DNA of 64,000 nt from Ancylobacter sp. WKF20 (GTDB taxonomy: Bacteria > Pseudomonadota > Alphaproteobacteria > Rhizobiales > Xanthobacteraceae). Where the stretch lies: NCBI RefSeq assembly GCF_029760895.1, contig NZ_CP121679.1, positions 2,804,001 through 2,868,000 on the forward strand, in the 5' to 3' direction. Made by a program: the position numbers and the translations under genes. A model generated the notes under the pieces. That model saw only the letters and a program-made list of their open reading frames with translations, made no database searches and had not been told where the DNA came from. Below are positions 49,271 through 61,596 of this stretch, piece after piece (position 1 is the first letter of the stretch; each line of letters starts with the position of its first letter).

Positions 49271-51826
49271 TCACGCCGCCTGCACGAAGCTGTCCACCAC
49301 CTTCTTCTCGCCAGCCTTGTCGAACTGGACGGTGAGCTTGTTGCCCTCCACCGCGACCACTTCGCCATAGCCGAACTTCTGGTGGAACACGCGTTCGCCG
49401 AGGCCGAAGCGGGCCGGCGTGCCGGTGGATTTGGCGATCAGCTCGCCCTCGATGATGCGCGTGCCGCGCGCCGCGGTGGAGGCGGCGAAGCGTGTGGGGC
49501 GGTTGTCGGCGCCGCCCGTATCCCGCCCTCCGGTAAAGCCGCCGGACGACCCGCCGGAAGCGCCACCAAAGCTGCCGCCGCCAAAGCTACCGCCACCCGT
49601 GCGCGCTGCGTTCTGCGCGTTCTGCGCGCGCTGCCAGCCGGGCGTCGAGTAGGACGAGCCGAAGCTCTGCGCCTCGTCGAAGCGGCTCGGGCCATAGCCA
49701 TAGCGCCCCTGGCCCTGCCCGCCGCCCCAGCCGGAACCACCGCGCGATTCCGTCACCTCCACATCCTTCTCCGACAATTCGTCGAGGAAGCGCGAGGGCA
49801 CGCTGGACTGCCAGAGCCCATGGATGCGCCGGTTCGAGGCGAAGAACACCTTGGCGCGCTTGCGGGCACGGGTGAGGCCGACATAGGCGAGGCGGCGTTC
49901 CTCCTCCAGCCCCGCGCGGCCCTGCTCGTCGAGCGCGCGCTGGTTGGGGAACACGCCCTCCTCCCAGCCCGGCAGGAACACGGTGTCGAATTCCAGCCCC
50001 TTGGCCGAATGCAGCGTCATGATGTTGACGGCGTCCTGCCCGGCGGCGCCTTCCGCGTCCATCACCAGCGAGATGTGCTCAAGGAAGCCGACGAGGTTCT
50101 CGAACGCCTCCATGGAACGCACCAGTTCCTTGAGGTTGTCGAGCCGGCCCGCCGCGTCCGCCGAGCGGTCCTTCTGCCACATCTCGGTGTAGCCGCTCTC
50201 ATCCAGAACGATCTCGGCGAGTTCATGCTGCGGCAGGGTGGCCATCTGCTCGCGCCAGCGGTCGAAGGCGCCGACGAGGTCGCGCAAAGTGAGCCGCACC
50301 TTGGGCTTCAGCTCCTCGCTGCCGACAAGCTCGCGCGCCGCCTCGACCAGCGGCAATTGCGCGGCGCGGGCATGGTCGTGGATCTGCCGCAGCGCCGCGT
50401 CGCCCAGCCCGCGCTTGGGCACATTGACGATGCGCTCGAAGGCGAGGTCGTCGGAGGGCGAGGCGATGACGCGCAGATAGGCCAGCGCGTCGCGGATTTC
50501 CGCCCGCTCATAAAAGCGCGGGCCGCCAATCACGCGGTAGTTCAGCCCGAGCGTGACGAAACGGTCTTCGAACTCTCGCATCTGGAACGAGGCGCGCACG
50601 AGAATGGCGACCTGGTTGAGCGGATGGCCCTGGCGCTGGAGCTGCTCGATCTCCTCGCCAATGGCGCGGGCTTCTTCCTGGCTGTCCCAGGCGCCCGTCA
50701 CCGTCACCTTCTCGCCGGACTGGCCTTCCGAGAACAGCGTCTTGCCGAGCCGGCCCTCATTATGGGCGATGAGGTGGCCGGCGGCGCCGAGGATATGGCC
50801 GTCGGAGCGGTAATTGCGCTCCAGCCGCACCACGGTGGCGCCGGGAAAATCGCTCTCGAAGCGCAGGATGTTGTCCACCTCGGCGCCGCGCCAGCCATAG
50901 ATCGACTGGTCGTCGTCACCGACGCAGCAGACATTGCGCGAGCCCTGCGCCAGCAGGCGCAGCCAGAGATATTGCGCGACGTTGGTGTCCTGATACTCGT
51001 CGACGAGGATGTAGCGGAAGCGCTTGTGGTACTCCGCCAGCACGTCCGGATTCTCGCGCAGCAGGCGGATGCTCTCCAAGAGCAGATCGCCGAAATCGAC
51101 CGCGTTCAACGCCTTCAGCCGCGCCTGATAGGCGGCATAGAGCTTCTGCCCGCGCCCATTGGCGAAGGCCGCACCCTCGCCGGCCGAAACTTGATCGGGC
51201 GAGAGGCCGCGATTCTTCCAGCCGTCGATGGTGTTGGCGAGCAAACGCGCCGGCCAGCGCTTCTCGTCGATCGCCTCGGCCTGAAGCAACTGCTTCAGCA
51301 GCCGGATCTGGTCATCCGTATCGAGAATGGTGAAGCCGGAGCGCAGCCCCACCAGTTCCGAATGCCGGCGCAGCATGCGCACACCGATGGAGTGGAAGGT
51401 GCCGAGCCACGGCATGCCCTCCACCTGCTCGCCGACCATGGCACCGATGCGCTCCTTCATCTCGCGCGCGGCCTTGTTGGTGAAGGTCACGGCGAGGATC
51501 TGCGAGGGCCAGGCCCGGCCGAGCGAGAGGATGTGGGCGATGCGGGTGGTGAGCACGCGGGTCTTGCCGGTGCCGGCGCCGGCGAGCACGAGCACCGGGC
51601 CTTCCGTCGCCTCCACGGCGGCGCGCTGCTCGGGGTTCAGCCCGTCGAGATAGACGCCGCTGGCCGCCGGCCGGCCGGGATTGGCCAGCGCCGATGCCCG
51701 CGCGGCAATGCCGCCCGGCTTCGGCGCGGGAGCCTCCACACGCGCCGGCAGGTCGAAGGGAATATCGAACGCATCATCGTCCGGCGGCTGGTTCCGGGGG
51801 TCGGCCAAGGGCCCGCTCGCAGTCAT
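49271..51826 (-). CDS. UvrD/PcrA-type DNA helicase
   Basis: This 851-residue SF1A helicase unwinds DNA in repair and replication. The Walker A motif is LAGAGTGKTRVLTTRIAHI, motif II is ILVDEYQDTN, motif III contains GDDDQSIYGWRGA, motif IV-VI blocks include TLHSAKGLEFDTVFLPGWEE and RLAYVGLTRARKR. Near residues 720-780 there is a Gly/Ser-rich linker (GGSFGGGSFGGASGGSSGG), and the C-terminus is a Tudor-like PcrA domain (VFHQKFGYGEVVAVEGNKLT). The start at 51826 is chosen over 51889 because the upstream residues are unlike the family; ribosome binding is weak at both. uvrD and pcrA cannot be separated by eye, so no symbol is given. Confidence 0.95.
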   Translation of the reverse strand: MTASGPLADPRNQPPDDDAFDIPFDLPARVEAPAPKPGGIAARASALANPGRPAASGVYLDGLNPEQRAAVEATEGPVLVLAGAGTGKTRVLTTRIAHILSLGRAWPSQILAVTFTNKAAREMKERIGAMVGEQVEGMPWLGTFHSIGVRMLRRHSELVGLRSGFTILDTDDQIRLLKQLLQAEAIDEKRWPARLLANTIDGWKNRGLSPDQVSAGEGAAFANGRGQKLYAAYQARLKALNAVDFGDLLLESIRLLRENPDVLAEYHKRFRYILVDEYQDTNVAQYLWLRLLAQGSRNVCCVGDDDQSIYGWRGAEVDNILRFESDFPGATVVRLERNYRSDGHILGAAGHLIAHNEGRLGKTLFSEGQSGEKVTVTGAWDSQEEARAIGEEIEQLQRQGHPLNQVAILVRASFQMREFEDRFVTLGLNYRVIGGPRFYERAEIRDALAYLRVIASPSDDLAFERIVNVPKRGLGDAALRQIHDHARAAQLPLVEAARELVGSEELKPKVRLTLRDLVGAFDRWREQMATLPQHELAEIVLDESGYTEMWQKDRSADAAGRLDNLKELVRSMEAFENLVGFLEHISLVMDAEGAAGQDAVNIMTLHSAKGLEFDTVFLPGWEEGVFPNQRALDEQGRAGLEEERRLAYVGLTRARKRAKVFFASNRRIHGLWQSSVPSRFLDELSEKDVEVTESRGGSGWGGGQGQGRYGYGPSRFDEAQSFGSSYSTPGWQRAQNAQNAARTGGGSFGGGSFGGASGGSSGGFTGGRDTGGADNRPTRFAASTAARGTRIIEGELIAKSTGTPARFGLGERVFHQKFGYGEVVAVEGNKLTVQFDKAGEKKVVDSFVQAA

Positions 51827-51976
51827 GGTTTGATTATTGGTTTTTGATTCTTGGAAGAACAGATTGAAAGAACAAAATGGCATCGCCATGCCCGTTTGGC
51901 GAGGGCGGCGACGAATTGGCGGTTCTGCACCGCTTTTTCCGCAGGCGACGGCACGCTCAGGGCCGGGGCAGCACCT

Positions 51977-52852
51977 TTAGGGCCGGGGGAGAACTTGCGT
52001 CACCGGCGAGCCGGGCTCCGGCGGGCTGCCGAACCAGGTCTGGTGGATGCGCGCCAGCGTGCCGTCCATCTTCAGCCGGGACACGATGGCGTTCACCGGC
52101 TCGGTGAGCGGTGAGCCCTTGGCGAGCATCAGGCCATAGCTCTCTTCCGTGCCGAGCCGCGCCACCACGGCGAGATCGTTGCGCCCGAGCAGGCGGTAGA
52201 GCAGCGCCGGCATGTCGCCGATATGGGCATCGACCTCGCGGCGGCTGAGCGCGGCGAGCCCTTCATCCAGCGTGCGCACATGGCGGACGTCGCCGATGCG
52301 GTACTGCGCGCGGTTCGCGCTCACCCACTGATCGCTGGTGGTCTGCGCGATGACGCTGACCCTGCGGTCCTTCAGATCGCCCAGGGAGCGGATCGGCGAG
52401 CGGCGCATGACCGCCACGGCCTGGGTGGTGCGGTAGTAGGGCTGGGTGAAGTCGAAGCCTTTCAGGCGCTCGGGCGTGATGCTGAGCGAGGAGATGGCGA
52501 TATCGACCCGCCCCTCCTGCACCGCCCCGAACAGCTCCCCGAAACGCAGGTTGGTGATCTCGACCGGTCGGCCGAGCTGGTCGCCAATGGCCCGCACGAG
52601 ATCGGCCTCGAAGCCGATGATGTCGCCAGCGGCATTGTAGAATTCCCAGGGCATGTTGAGCAGCGTCGCGCCCACCCGCAGTGGCGGCGGGGTCTGCGCC
52701 TCGGCCTGCACCTCTGCCGCGGCGGTCGTCGGCGCCTGCGCCTGGCTTGGGGCCGGGCCCAGCGGGAGCAGCGCCAGCCAAGCGAGCGCCAGCCCCAGCA
52801 CGCGCCACAAGGCCGTTCCGGAGCTGCGCGGCACCGTCACCGGCCGGATCAT
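51977..52852 (-). CDS. Solute-binding protein, amino-acid ABC type (SBP_bac_3)
   Basis: This 291-residue exported protein has a signal peptide (ALWRVLGLALAWLALLPLGP) and a type II periplasmic binding domain. The ligand pocket segments are PWEFYNAAGDIIGFEADLVR, GRVDIAISSLSITPERLKGF, FTQPYYRTTQAVAV and DRRVSVIAQTTSDQWV. Arg and Asp that bind the amino acid group are visible (SLSITPERL, DLVRAI). No permease or ATPase gene is nearby, so it is an orphan component or an exported signal sensor. The start at 52852 (MIRPV) is preferred to 52981 because it opens the signal peptide. It diverges from lysE. Confidence 0.88.
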   Translation of the reverse strand: MIRPVTVPRSSGTALWRVLGLALAWLALLPLGPAPSQAQAPTTAAAEVQAEAQTPPPLRVGATLLNMPWEFYNAAGDIIGFEADLVRAIGDQLGRPVEITNLRFGELFGAVQEGRVDIAISSLSITPERLKGFDFTQPYYRTTQAVAVMRRSPIRSLGDLKDRRVSVIAQTTSDQWVSANRAQYRIGDVRHVRTLDEGLAALSRREVDAHIGDMPALLYRLLGRNDLAVVARLGTEESYGLMLAKGSPLTEPVNAIVSRLKMDGTLARIHQTWFGSPPEPGSPVTQVLPRP

Positions 52853-52980
52853 CCCATGACCGGCATCCCCCTCTGCTGCCGCGGCGATTGACGCCGCCCG
52901 CGTTGCCCCTGATGCTGGTGCAAACCTCGCCATCCGTCCAGCGGCCCTCCCCAAGCGGTCGTCCCCGAAGGTCTTGCCCA

Positions 52981-53610
52981 ATGTCCTATGGCCTTTACCT
53001 GATGACCGCGCTCGCGGGCGCCTTATACGTGCTTATGCCCGGCCCTGCTTTCCTCGCGCTGTTCTCGCTGGCGGCGGCGCATGGCCGCCCGGCGGGAGCG
53101 CGCTTTGTCGGCGGCCATCTGGTGGGTGACCTGTTCTGGTCGGCGCTCGCGCTCGCCGCCATCATCGGTGTTAACCAGCTCGGGCCGACCCTGTTCGACC
53201 TGCTCGGCATCGGCTGCGGGCTTTACCTCTGCTATCTCGGCATCAAGGCGATCCGCGCGCGGGAGGGCGGCGACGGCGCGGTGGGCGCGCGCCGGCCGCT
53301 GATGACCGGCATATTGTTCGGCCTCACCAACCCGAAGGCCTACCCGGTTTCGGTGTCGATGTTCACCGCGCTGACCGCGAGCTATGCCTCGGGCCTCACC
53401 TGGGACGCGGCGCCGCAATTGCTGGCGGCGGCGCTGGTCGGCTTCATCCTCGCCGACATCATCCTCATCTGGGCCGCCGGCCTTGCCCCGGTGCGCCGCA
53501 TGTTCCAGCGCCACGGGCGGATCATCACCCGCGTCACCGGCGTGCTGTTCGTCGCCTTCGGCGCCAAGTCGCTGCTTGACGCCGGCCGCGGCATCGCCTC
53601 CCGTCACTGA
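52981..53610 (+). CDS. LysE family amino-acid exporter
   Basis: This 209-residue inner-membrane protein has about six membrane helices. The N-terminal GALYVLMPGPAFLALFSLAA is a LysE/RhtB hallmark. The second signature is ILFGLTNPKAYPVSVSMFTA, and the C-terminal hydrophobic RITRVTGVLFVAFGAKSLL completes the fold. It exports an amino acid, unknown here. The start is the ATG at 52981; the frame runs upstream into the divergent gene and is spurious there. It is followed 59 bases later by aminopeptidase P, which could supply peptide-derived amino acids. That link is inference. Confidence 0.93.
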   Translation: MSYGLYLMTALAGALYVLMPGPAFLALFSLAAAHGRPAGARFVGGHLVGDLFWSALALAAIIGVNQLGPTLFDLLGIGCGLYLCYLGIKAIRAREGGDGAVGARRPLMTGILFGLTNPKAYPVSVSMFTALTASYASGLTWDAAPQLLAAALVGFILADIILIWAAGLAPVRRMFQRHGRIITRVTGVLFVAFGAKSLLDAGRGIASRH

Positions 53611-53669
53611 CCCCTGTCCCTCGCCTGCCACGTAGCGCCAGAAGCGTGCCGTCCAGAAGAGTGCCGATC

Positions 53670-55496
53670 ATGTATGAAGCCCGCCTGCAATCCTTCGCCG
53701 CCCCCGCCGCGCCGAGCCTCGGCACGGAGCGCCTGCGTCTTTTGCGGGCGGAGCTGGAACGGCGCGGGCTCGACGGCTTCCTCATTCCCCGCGCCGATGC
53801 GCACCAGAACGAATATGTCCCGCCCTGCGACGAGCGCCTCGCCTGGCTGACCGGCTTCACCGGCTCTGCCGGTGTCGCGCTGGTGCTGCGCGAGGCGGCG
53901 GCGCTGGTGGTGGACGGGCGCTACACGCTGCAGGCGGCACAGCAGATCGACACCGCCTCCTTCACCGTCGTGCCGCTGGCGGAGACCACGCCCGAGCGCT
54001 GGCTGGAGCAGAACCTCGCCGCCGGCGCGCATCTCGGCTACGACCCCTGGCTGATCACCGTGGACGGTCTGGACAAGCTGCGCCGCGCCGCGACGAATGC
54101 CGGGGCGACGCTGGTCGCGGTCGATTCCAACCCGGTCGACGCCGTCTGGGCCGATCGGCCGGCCGCCCCGCTCGGGGCCGTCACCCTGCGCGATCCGGCC
54201 CTCGCCGGCGAGACGACCGAGGGCAAGCTCGCCCGCATCCGCGCCGCCCTCGCTGAGCAGAAGCTCGACGCCCTCGTGCTCTCCGACCCGCACGCGGTGG
54301 CCTGGACCTTCAACATCCGCGGCGCCGACGTGTCCTTCACCCCGCTGCCGCTCGCCTGGGCGATCGTGCCGCGCGAGGGGCGCCCCTCTTTGTTCATCGA
54401 CGGGCGCAAGCTCTCCAACACGGTGCGCGACGCGCTGGCGGGCGTGGCGGAGATCCTTGAACCGGCGCTGCTCGAAAAGGGCGTCGAGCTCATCGCCGCC
54501 GGCGGCGCGGTGATCCGGCTCGACCAGGCGACCGCCCCGGCGCTCCTCGCCGCGCGCATCGAGGCGGCGGGCGGCACCGTCTCCTCCGGCGCAAGCCCGG
54601 TCGCGCTGATGCAGGCGGCGAAGAACGCGGCCGAACTCGCCGGCATGCGCGCCGCCCATAAGCGCGACGGCGCGGTGCTGGCCCGCTTCCTGTGCTGGTT
54701 CGACCAGGAGGCCCCCAAGGGCCACCTCACCGAGATCGACGCGGTGGCGGCGCTGGAGACCTTCCGCCGCGAGACCGGCGCGCTGAAGGACGTAAGCTTC
54801 CCCACCATTGCCGGCGCCGGCCCCAACGCCGCGCTGCCGCATTACCGCGTCACCGAGGCGACCAACCGGCGCATCGGCATGGATGAACTCTTCCTCATCG
54901 ATTCCGGCGCGCAATATGAGGACGGCACCACCGACGTGACCCGCACCGTCGCGGTGGGCACGCCGAGCCCGGAGATGCGCGACCGCTTCACCCGCGTGCT
55001 GAAGGGCCATATCGCCATTGCCCGCGCGGTCTTTCCGGTCGGCACCTCCGGCGCGCAGCTCGACCCCTTCGCCCGGCAGTTCCTGTGGAGCGCCGGCCTC
55101 GATTTCGACCACGGCACCGGCCATGGCGTCGGCGCCTATCTCTCCGTGCATGAAGGGCCGGCGCGCATTTCCAAGGTCGGCACGGTGCCGCTGGCGGCGG
55201 GCATGGTGCTCTCCAACGAGCCCGGCTACTACAAGACCGGCGCCTTCGGGGTGCGGCTGGAAAATCTGGAAATCATCCGCGAGGCGAACCCGCCGGAAGG
55301 CGCCGAGCGCAAGCTGTTCGCCTTCGAGACGCTGACGCTCGCCCCGTTCGACCGGCGCGTGCTCGACCTCGCGCTGCTCACCGGCGAGGAGCGGGCCTGG
55401 CTCGATGCCTATCACGCCCGCGTCCGCGCCGAGATCGGCCCGCTGGTCGATGGCCCGACCCGCGCCTGGCTGGACGCCGCCACCGCCCCGCTCTGA
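53670..55496 (+). CDS. Xaa-Pro aminopeptidase (aminopeptidase P family)
   Basis: This 608-residue metallopeptidase removes N-terminal residues before proline. The creatinase-like N-terminal domain (RAELERRGLDGFLIPRADAH) is followed by a linker domain and the M24 catalytic domain. Metal ligands are the D of LIDSGAQYEDGTTDVTRT (two Asp), H of HGTGHGVGAYLSVHEG, E of SNEPGYYKTGAFG and E of FAFETLTLAPF. The length fits the three-domain eukaryotic-like APP form. The ATG at 53670 is chosen, giving MYEARLQSF; the earlier ATG at 53646 adds 8 residues with no obvious support. Confidence 0.95.
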   Translation: MYEARLQSFAAPAAPSLGTERLRLLRAELERRGLDGFLIPRADAHQNEYVPPCDERLAWLTGFTGSAGVALVLREAAALVVDGRYTLQAAQQIDTASFTVVPLAETTPERWLEQNLAAGAHLGYDPWLITVDGLDKLRRAATNAGATLVAVDSNPVDAVWADRPAAPLGAVTLRDPALAGETTEGKLARIRAALAEQKLDALVLSDPHAVAWTFNIRGADVSFTPLPLAWAIVPREGRPSLFIDGRKLSNTVRDALAGVAEILEPALLEKGVELIAAGGAVIRLDQATAPALLAARIEAAGGTVSSGASPVALMQAAKNAAELAGMRAAHKRDGAVLARFLCWFDQEAPKGHLTEIDAVAALETFRRETGALKDVSFPTIAGAGPNAALPHYRVTEATNRRIGMDELFLIDSGAQYEDGTTDVTRTVAVGTPSPEMRDRFTRVLKGHIAIARAVFPVGTSGAQLDPFARQFLWSAGLDFDHGTGHGVGAYLSVHEGPARISKVGTVPLAAGMVLSNEPGYYKTGAFGVRLENLEIIREANPPEGAERKLFAFETLTLAPFDRRVLDLALLTGEERAWLDAYHARVRAEIGPLVDGPTRAWLDAATAPL

Positions 55497-55701
55497 CCGC
55501 CGGGCCTACCGCCCGACTCTAAGCGCCCTGCGCTGAGCCCCCGCGCGGAGACCCCGTTCCGGGCGCCCCGCCCCGTGCCGCGTCTCCCGCGTCTCGTGCA
55601 ACTGACAACAAATGTTCATCCGAGGATGGTTCAATGGAACCATCATCTCATGCCGGCGTTACTCCTGCGACCAATGTGCTGGGGCAGACGGAGAGGCTGG
55701 C

Positions 55702-55854
55702 ATGACCACGATCCTGATCATTATTCTTGTTCTGATACTTGTCGGTGCACTGCCGAGCTGGGGCTACAGCCGCAGCTGGGGCTATGGCCCGAGCGGTATC
55801 GTCACCATTCTTCTGGTGATCCTTATCGTAATGATGCTGACCGGCCGCATCTGA
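55702..55854 (+). CDS. DUF3309 small membrane protein
   Basis: This 50-residue protein is very hydrophobic: MTTILIIILVLILVGALPSW, a Trp/Tyr/Gly-rich middle (GYSRSWGYGPSG) and a second helix IVTILLVILIVMMLTGRI. This is DUF3309, a short inner-membrane protein of Proteobacteria with no assigned role. GGAGAGG lies 8 bases before the ATG. It is followed by a strong terminator, and upstream there are about 200 bases without a recognisable gene. Confidence 0.93.
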   Translation: MTTILIIILVLILVGALPSWGYSRSWGYGPSGIVTILLVILIVMMLTGRI

Positions 55855-55874
55855 CCGTCGCGTGCCATCAGCTA

Positions 55875-55910
55875 AAGGCCGTCGCGCTCCCCCCGCGGCG
55901 GCCTTTTTTT
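55875..55910 (+). terminator. Terminator of the DUF3309 gene
   Basis: AAAGGCCGTCGCG, a loop of C residues, CGCGGCGGCC and then TTTTTTT. One G-U wobble interrupts the stem. It starts 20 bases past the stop. Confidence 0.85.
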
Positions 55911-55919
55911 GCCCGGCCG

Positions 55920-55979
55920 GTTCAGCCAAGAACAGTTCAGCTCAGGACAGTTCAGGCCAGAACCGTTCAGCCCGTGAGC
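55920..55979. repeat. Four imperfect 15-base repeats beginning GTTCAG
   Basis: Units at 55920-55934, 55935-55949, 55950-55964 and 55965-55979 all begin GTTCAG, followed by variable C/A-rich bases. The last unit contains the isochorismatase stop codon. The array lies between a terminator and the end of that gene. Function is unknown; it may be a slippage product or a binding array. Confidence 0.8.
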
Positions 55980-56524
55980 GCTTCCGCCGCCACATTGGCC
56001 GGCACCACGTTCGCGCCGGCAAATTCCAGCGCCGCCATCAACGCCGTCTGTACTGAAGCCGCCGGCACATCCTTGCCGCCGAAGGACAGGTCGAGCGTCG
56101 CGGTCGCGTCATGGGCCAGCGTCACCTCATAGCCGAGATCGAGCGCCGCCCGCGTCGCCGCATCGACGCACATATGGCTCATCGCGCCGACGATGACGAG
56201 CGAACCCACTTCCCGGCCCTTCAGCAGCGCGTCGAGATCGGTGTTGAGGAAGGCGTTGACCGCCTCCTTCACCACCACCGGCTCGCCCCCCAATGGCGTG
56301 AGGCTCGCATGGATCTCCGCCCCCTTCGTGCCGCGCTCGAAGAACGGCGCCTCATCGCCCGTCATTTCATGGCGCACATGCACCACAGGCGCGCCGGCCG
56401 CGCGGGCGGCGGCGAGAAGATCCCCGGCCTTCGCCGCCGCTTCTTCCGTGCCGACCAGCGGGAACCGGCCACCGGGGAAATAGTCGTTCTGCAGGTCGAT
56501 GATGAGAAGCGCGGTTGTGCTCAT
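55967..56524 (-). CDS. Isochorismatase family hydrolase
   Basis: This 185-residue protein has the cysteine hydrolase fold with D10 (LLIIDLQNDYFP), an active-site lysine likely in VVVKEAVNAFLNTDL and the nucleophile cysteine in IVGAMSHMCVDAATRAA. Substrates of the family include nicotinamide and isochorismate; none can be assigned here. GGAAGG lies 6 bases before the start at 56524. The longer frame upstream overlaps ligA and is spurious. It is the last gene in a run that follows ligA on the minus strand, 41 bases away. Confidence 0.93.
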   Translation of the reverse strand: MSTTALLIIDLQNDYFPGGRFPLVGTEEAAAKAGDLLAAARAAGAPVVHVRHEMTGDEAPFFERGTKGAEIHASLTPLGGEPVVVKEAVNAFLNTDLDALLKGREVGSLVIVGAMSHMCVDAATRAALDLGYEVTLAHDATATLDLSFGGKDVPAASVQTALMAALEFAGANVVPANVAAEALTG

Positions 56525-56565
56525 AAGAGCCTTCCAGAAAGCGTTGCGGCCGGGAAAGGGCGCCG

Positions 56566-60407
<3,842 letters not shown>

Positions 60408-60542
60408 GCGTGACGCTCCAGAACGAATCCGCGCGAGGGACGGGGTCGGCTCTGCCTTCTAGCAGGTCCGCGCGCCGTCCGCATCTGTTCTTCTTCTGTT
60501 CGCGACAATCCGCGGAGACACCGAGCGCCCCGCCGGTGATTG

Positions 60543-61445
60543 TCAGCCCAGCCCGAGACCCTTGAAGGCCTTGGTGATCCAGGAATTCTGGTTGAGCTGC
60601 GGGCTCACGCCGCGCGACTGAACCAGCTTGTAAGCGTCCTTGTACCAGGAGCTGTCCGGGAAATTATAGCCGAGCACGGCGGCCGAGGTCTGCGCCTCGC
60701 TCACCACGCCGAGCGCCATATAGGCCTCGGTCAGGCGGTACAGGGCTTCCTCGACATGGCGCGTGGTCTGGTAGCGGGTGACGACCACCTTGAAGCGGTT
60801 GATCGCGCCGGCATAGTTGCGCTGCTCGAGATAATAGCGCCCGACCATCATCTCCTTGCCGGCGAGCTGGTCGCGCGCGACCTCGAGCTTCTTCTTGGCG
60901 GCGACGGCGTATTCGCTGTCGGGATATTTCCGCACGATCTCGTCGAGCGCATCCATGGCGCGCTCGGTGCGCTGCTGGTCGCGGGAAATGTCCGGGATCT
61001 GGTCGAAATAGGACGAGGCGACCAGATACTGCGCATAGGCGGCATCGGCCGAGCCGGGGTGCAGCGTCAGGTAGCGCTTGGCGACGCCGATGCACTCGTC
61101 ATACTGGCCCATCGTGTAGTTGATGTAGGCGATCATCAGCATCGCCTTGCGGGCCCAGTCGGAATAGGGATGCTGGCGGTCGACATCCTCGAAGCGCTTG
61201 ATCGCCTCGGCATAGTCTTCCTTCTGCATCAGCGTCAGCGCCTCGTTATAGCGCTGCTCGGCCGGCACATCCGGGTAGACCGTCTCTTCCTTGTTGGTGT
61301 CGAACAGGCCGGCGCAGCCGCCGAGCGAGGCGCCCACCAGCACCAGCCCCACGAGGCGCACCGCGAAAAGCGCGGAACGCGCCGTTGCCGGGCGGGCGGC
61401 GTTTGCGGCGGGCCCGCCGGAACGGACGTGGCTGAGAAGACGCAT
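60543..61445 (-). CDS. bamD: Outer-membrane assembly lipoprotein BamD
   Basis: This 300-residue TPR lipoprotein is part of the BAM complex inserting beta-barrels into the outer membrane. The lipobox is LVGASLGGC with C44 as lipidation site, after an Arg-rich signal region. Five TPR-like units follow: RYNEALTLMQKEDYAEAIKR, KAMLMIAYINYTMGQYDECI, YAQYLVASSYFDQ, MMVGRYYLEQRNYAGAINRF and LYRLTEAYMALGVVSEAQTS. The start is the ATG at 61445 (MRLLSHV); the upstream frame (MGSRVV) is less likely. The gene lies between lpxC and recN on the minus strand, as is common in the order. Confidence 0.95.
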   Translation of the reverse strand: MRLLSHVRSGGPAANAARPATARSALFAVRLVGLVLVGASLGGCAGLFDTNKEETVYPDVPAEQRYNEALTLMQKEDYAEAIKRFEDVDRQHPYSDWARKAMLMIAYINYTMGQYDECIGVAKRYLTLHPGSADAAYAQYLVASSYFDQIPDISRDQQRTERAMDALDEIVRKYPDSEYAVAAKKKLEVARDQLAGKEMMVGRYYLEQRNYAGAINRFKVVVTRYQTTRHVEEALYRLTEAYMALGVVSEAQTSAAVLGYNFPDSSWYKDAYKLVQSRGVSPQLNQNSWITKAFKGLGLG

Positions 61446-61596
61446 CACAACTCTCGATCCCAATCTGGTCGCCTGCCGGCAGGGCGCAGATGTGCGCTAT
61501 AGCCGCTTTCCGTCCGGATTATGGCGAGTGCCCTGCCGGTCGCCGCAGATTGCAGGATGACCGCGTGAGGAACGACTAAAAGTCGCGCGGACCGGC

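Noticed and set aside
49166..51847. Long frame of 893 codons on the plus strand opposite uvrD
   Set aside because: Shadow of the helicase gene, which has intact helicase motifs on the minus strand.
51959..51989. AGGGCCGGGG repeated twice, 20 bases apart, near the solute-binding protein stop
   Set aside because: Short and GC-rich, likely chance in this composition. No further copies were seen.
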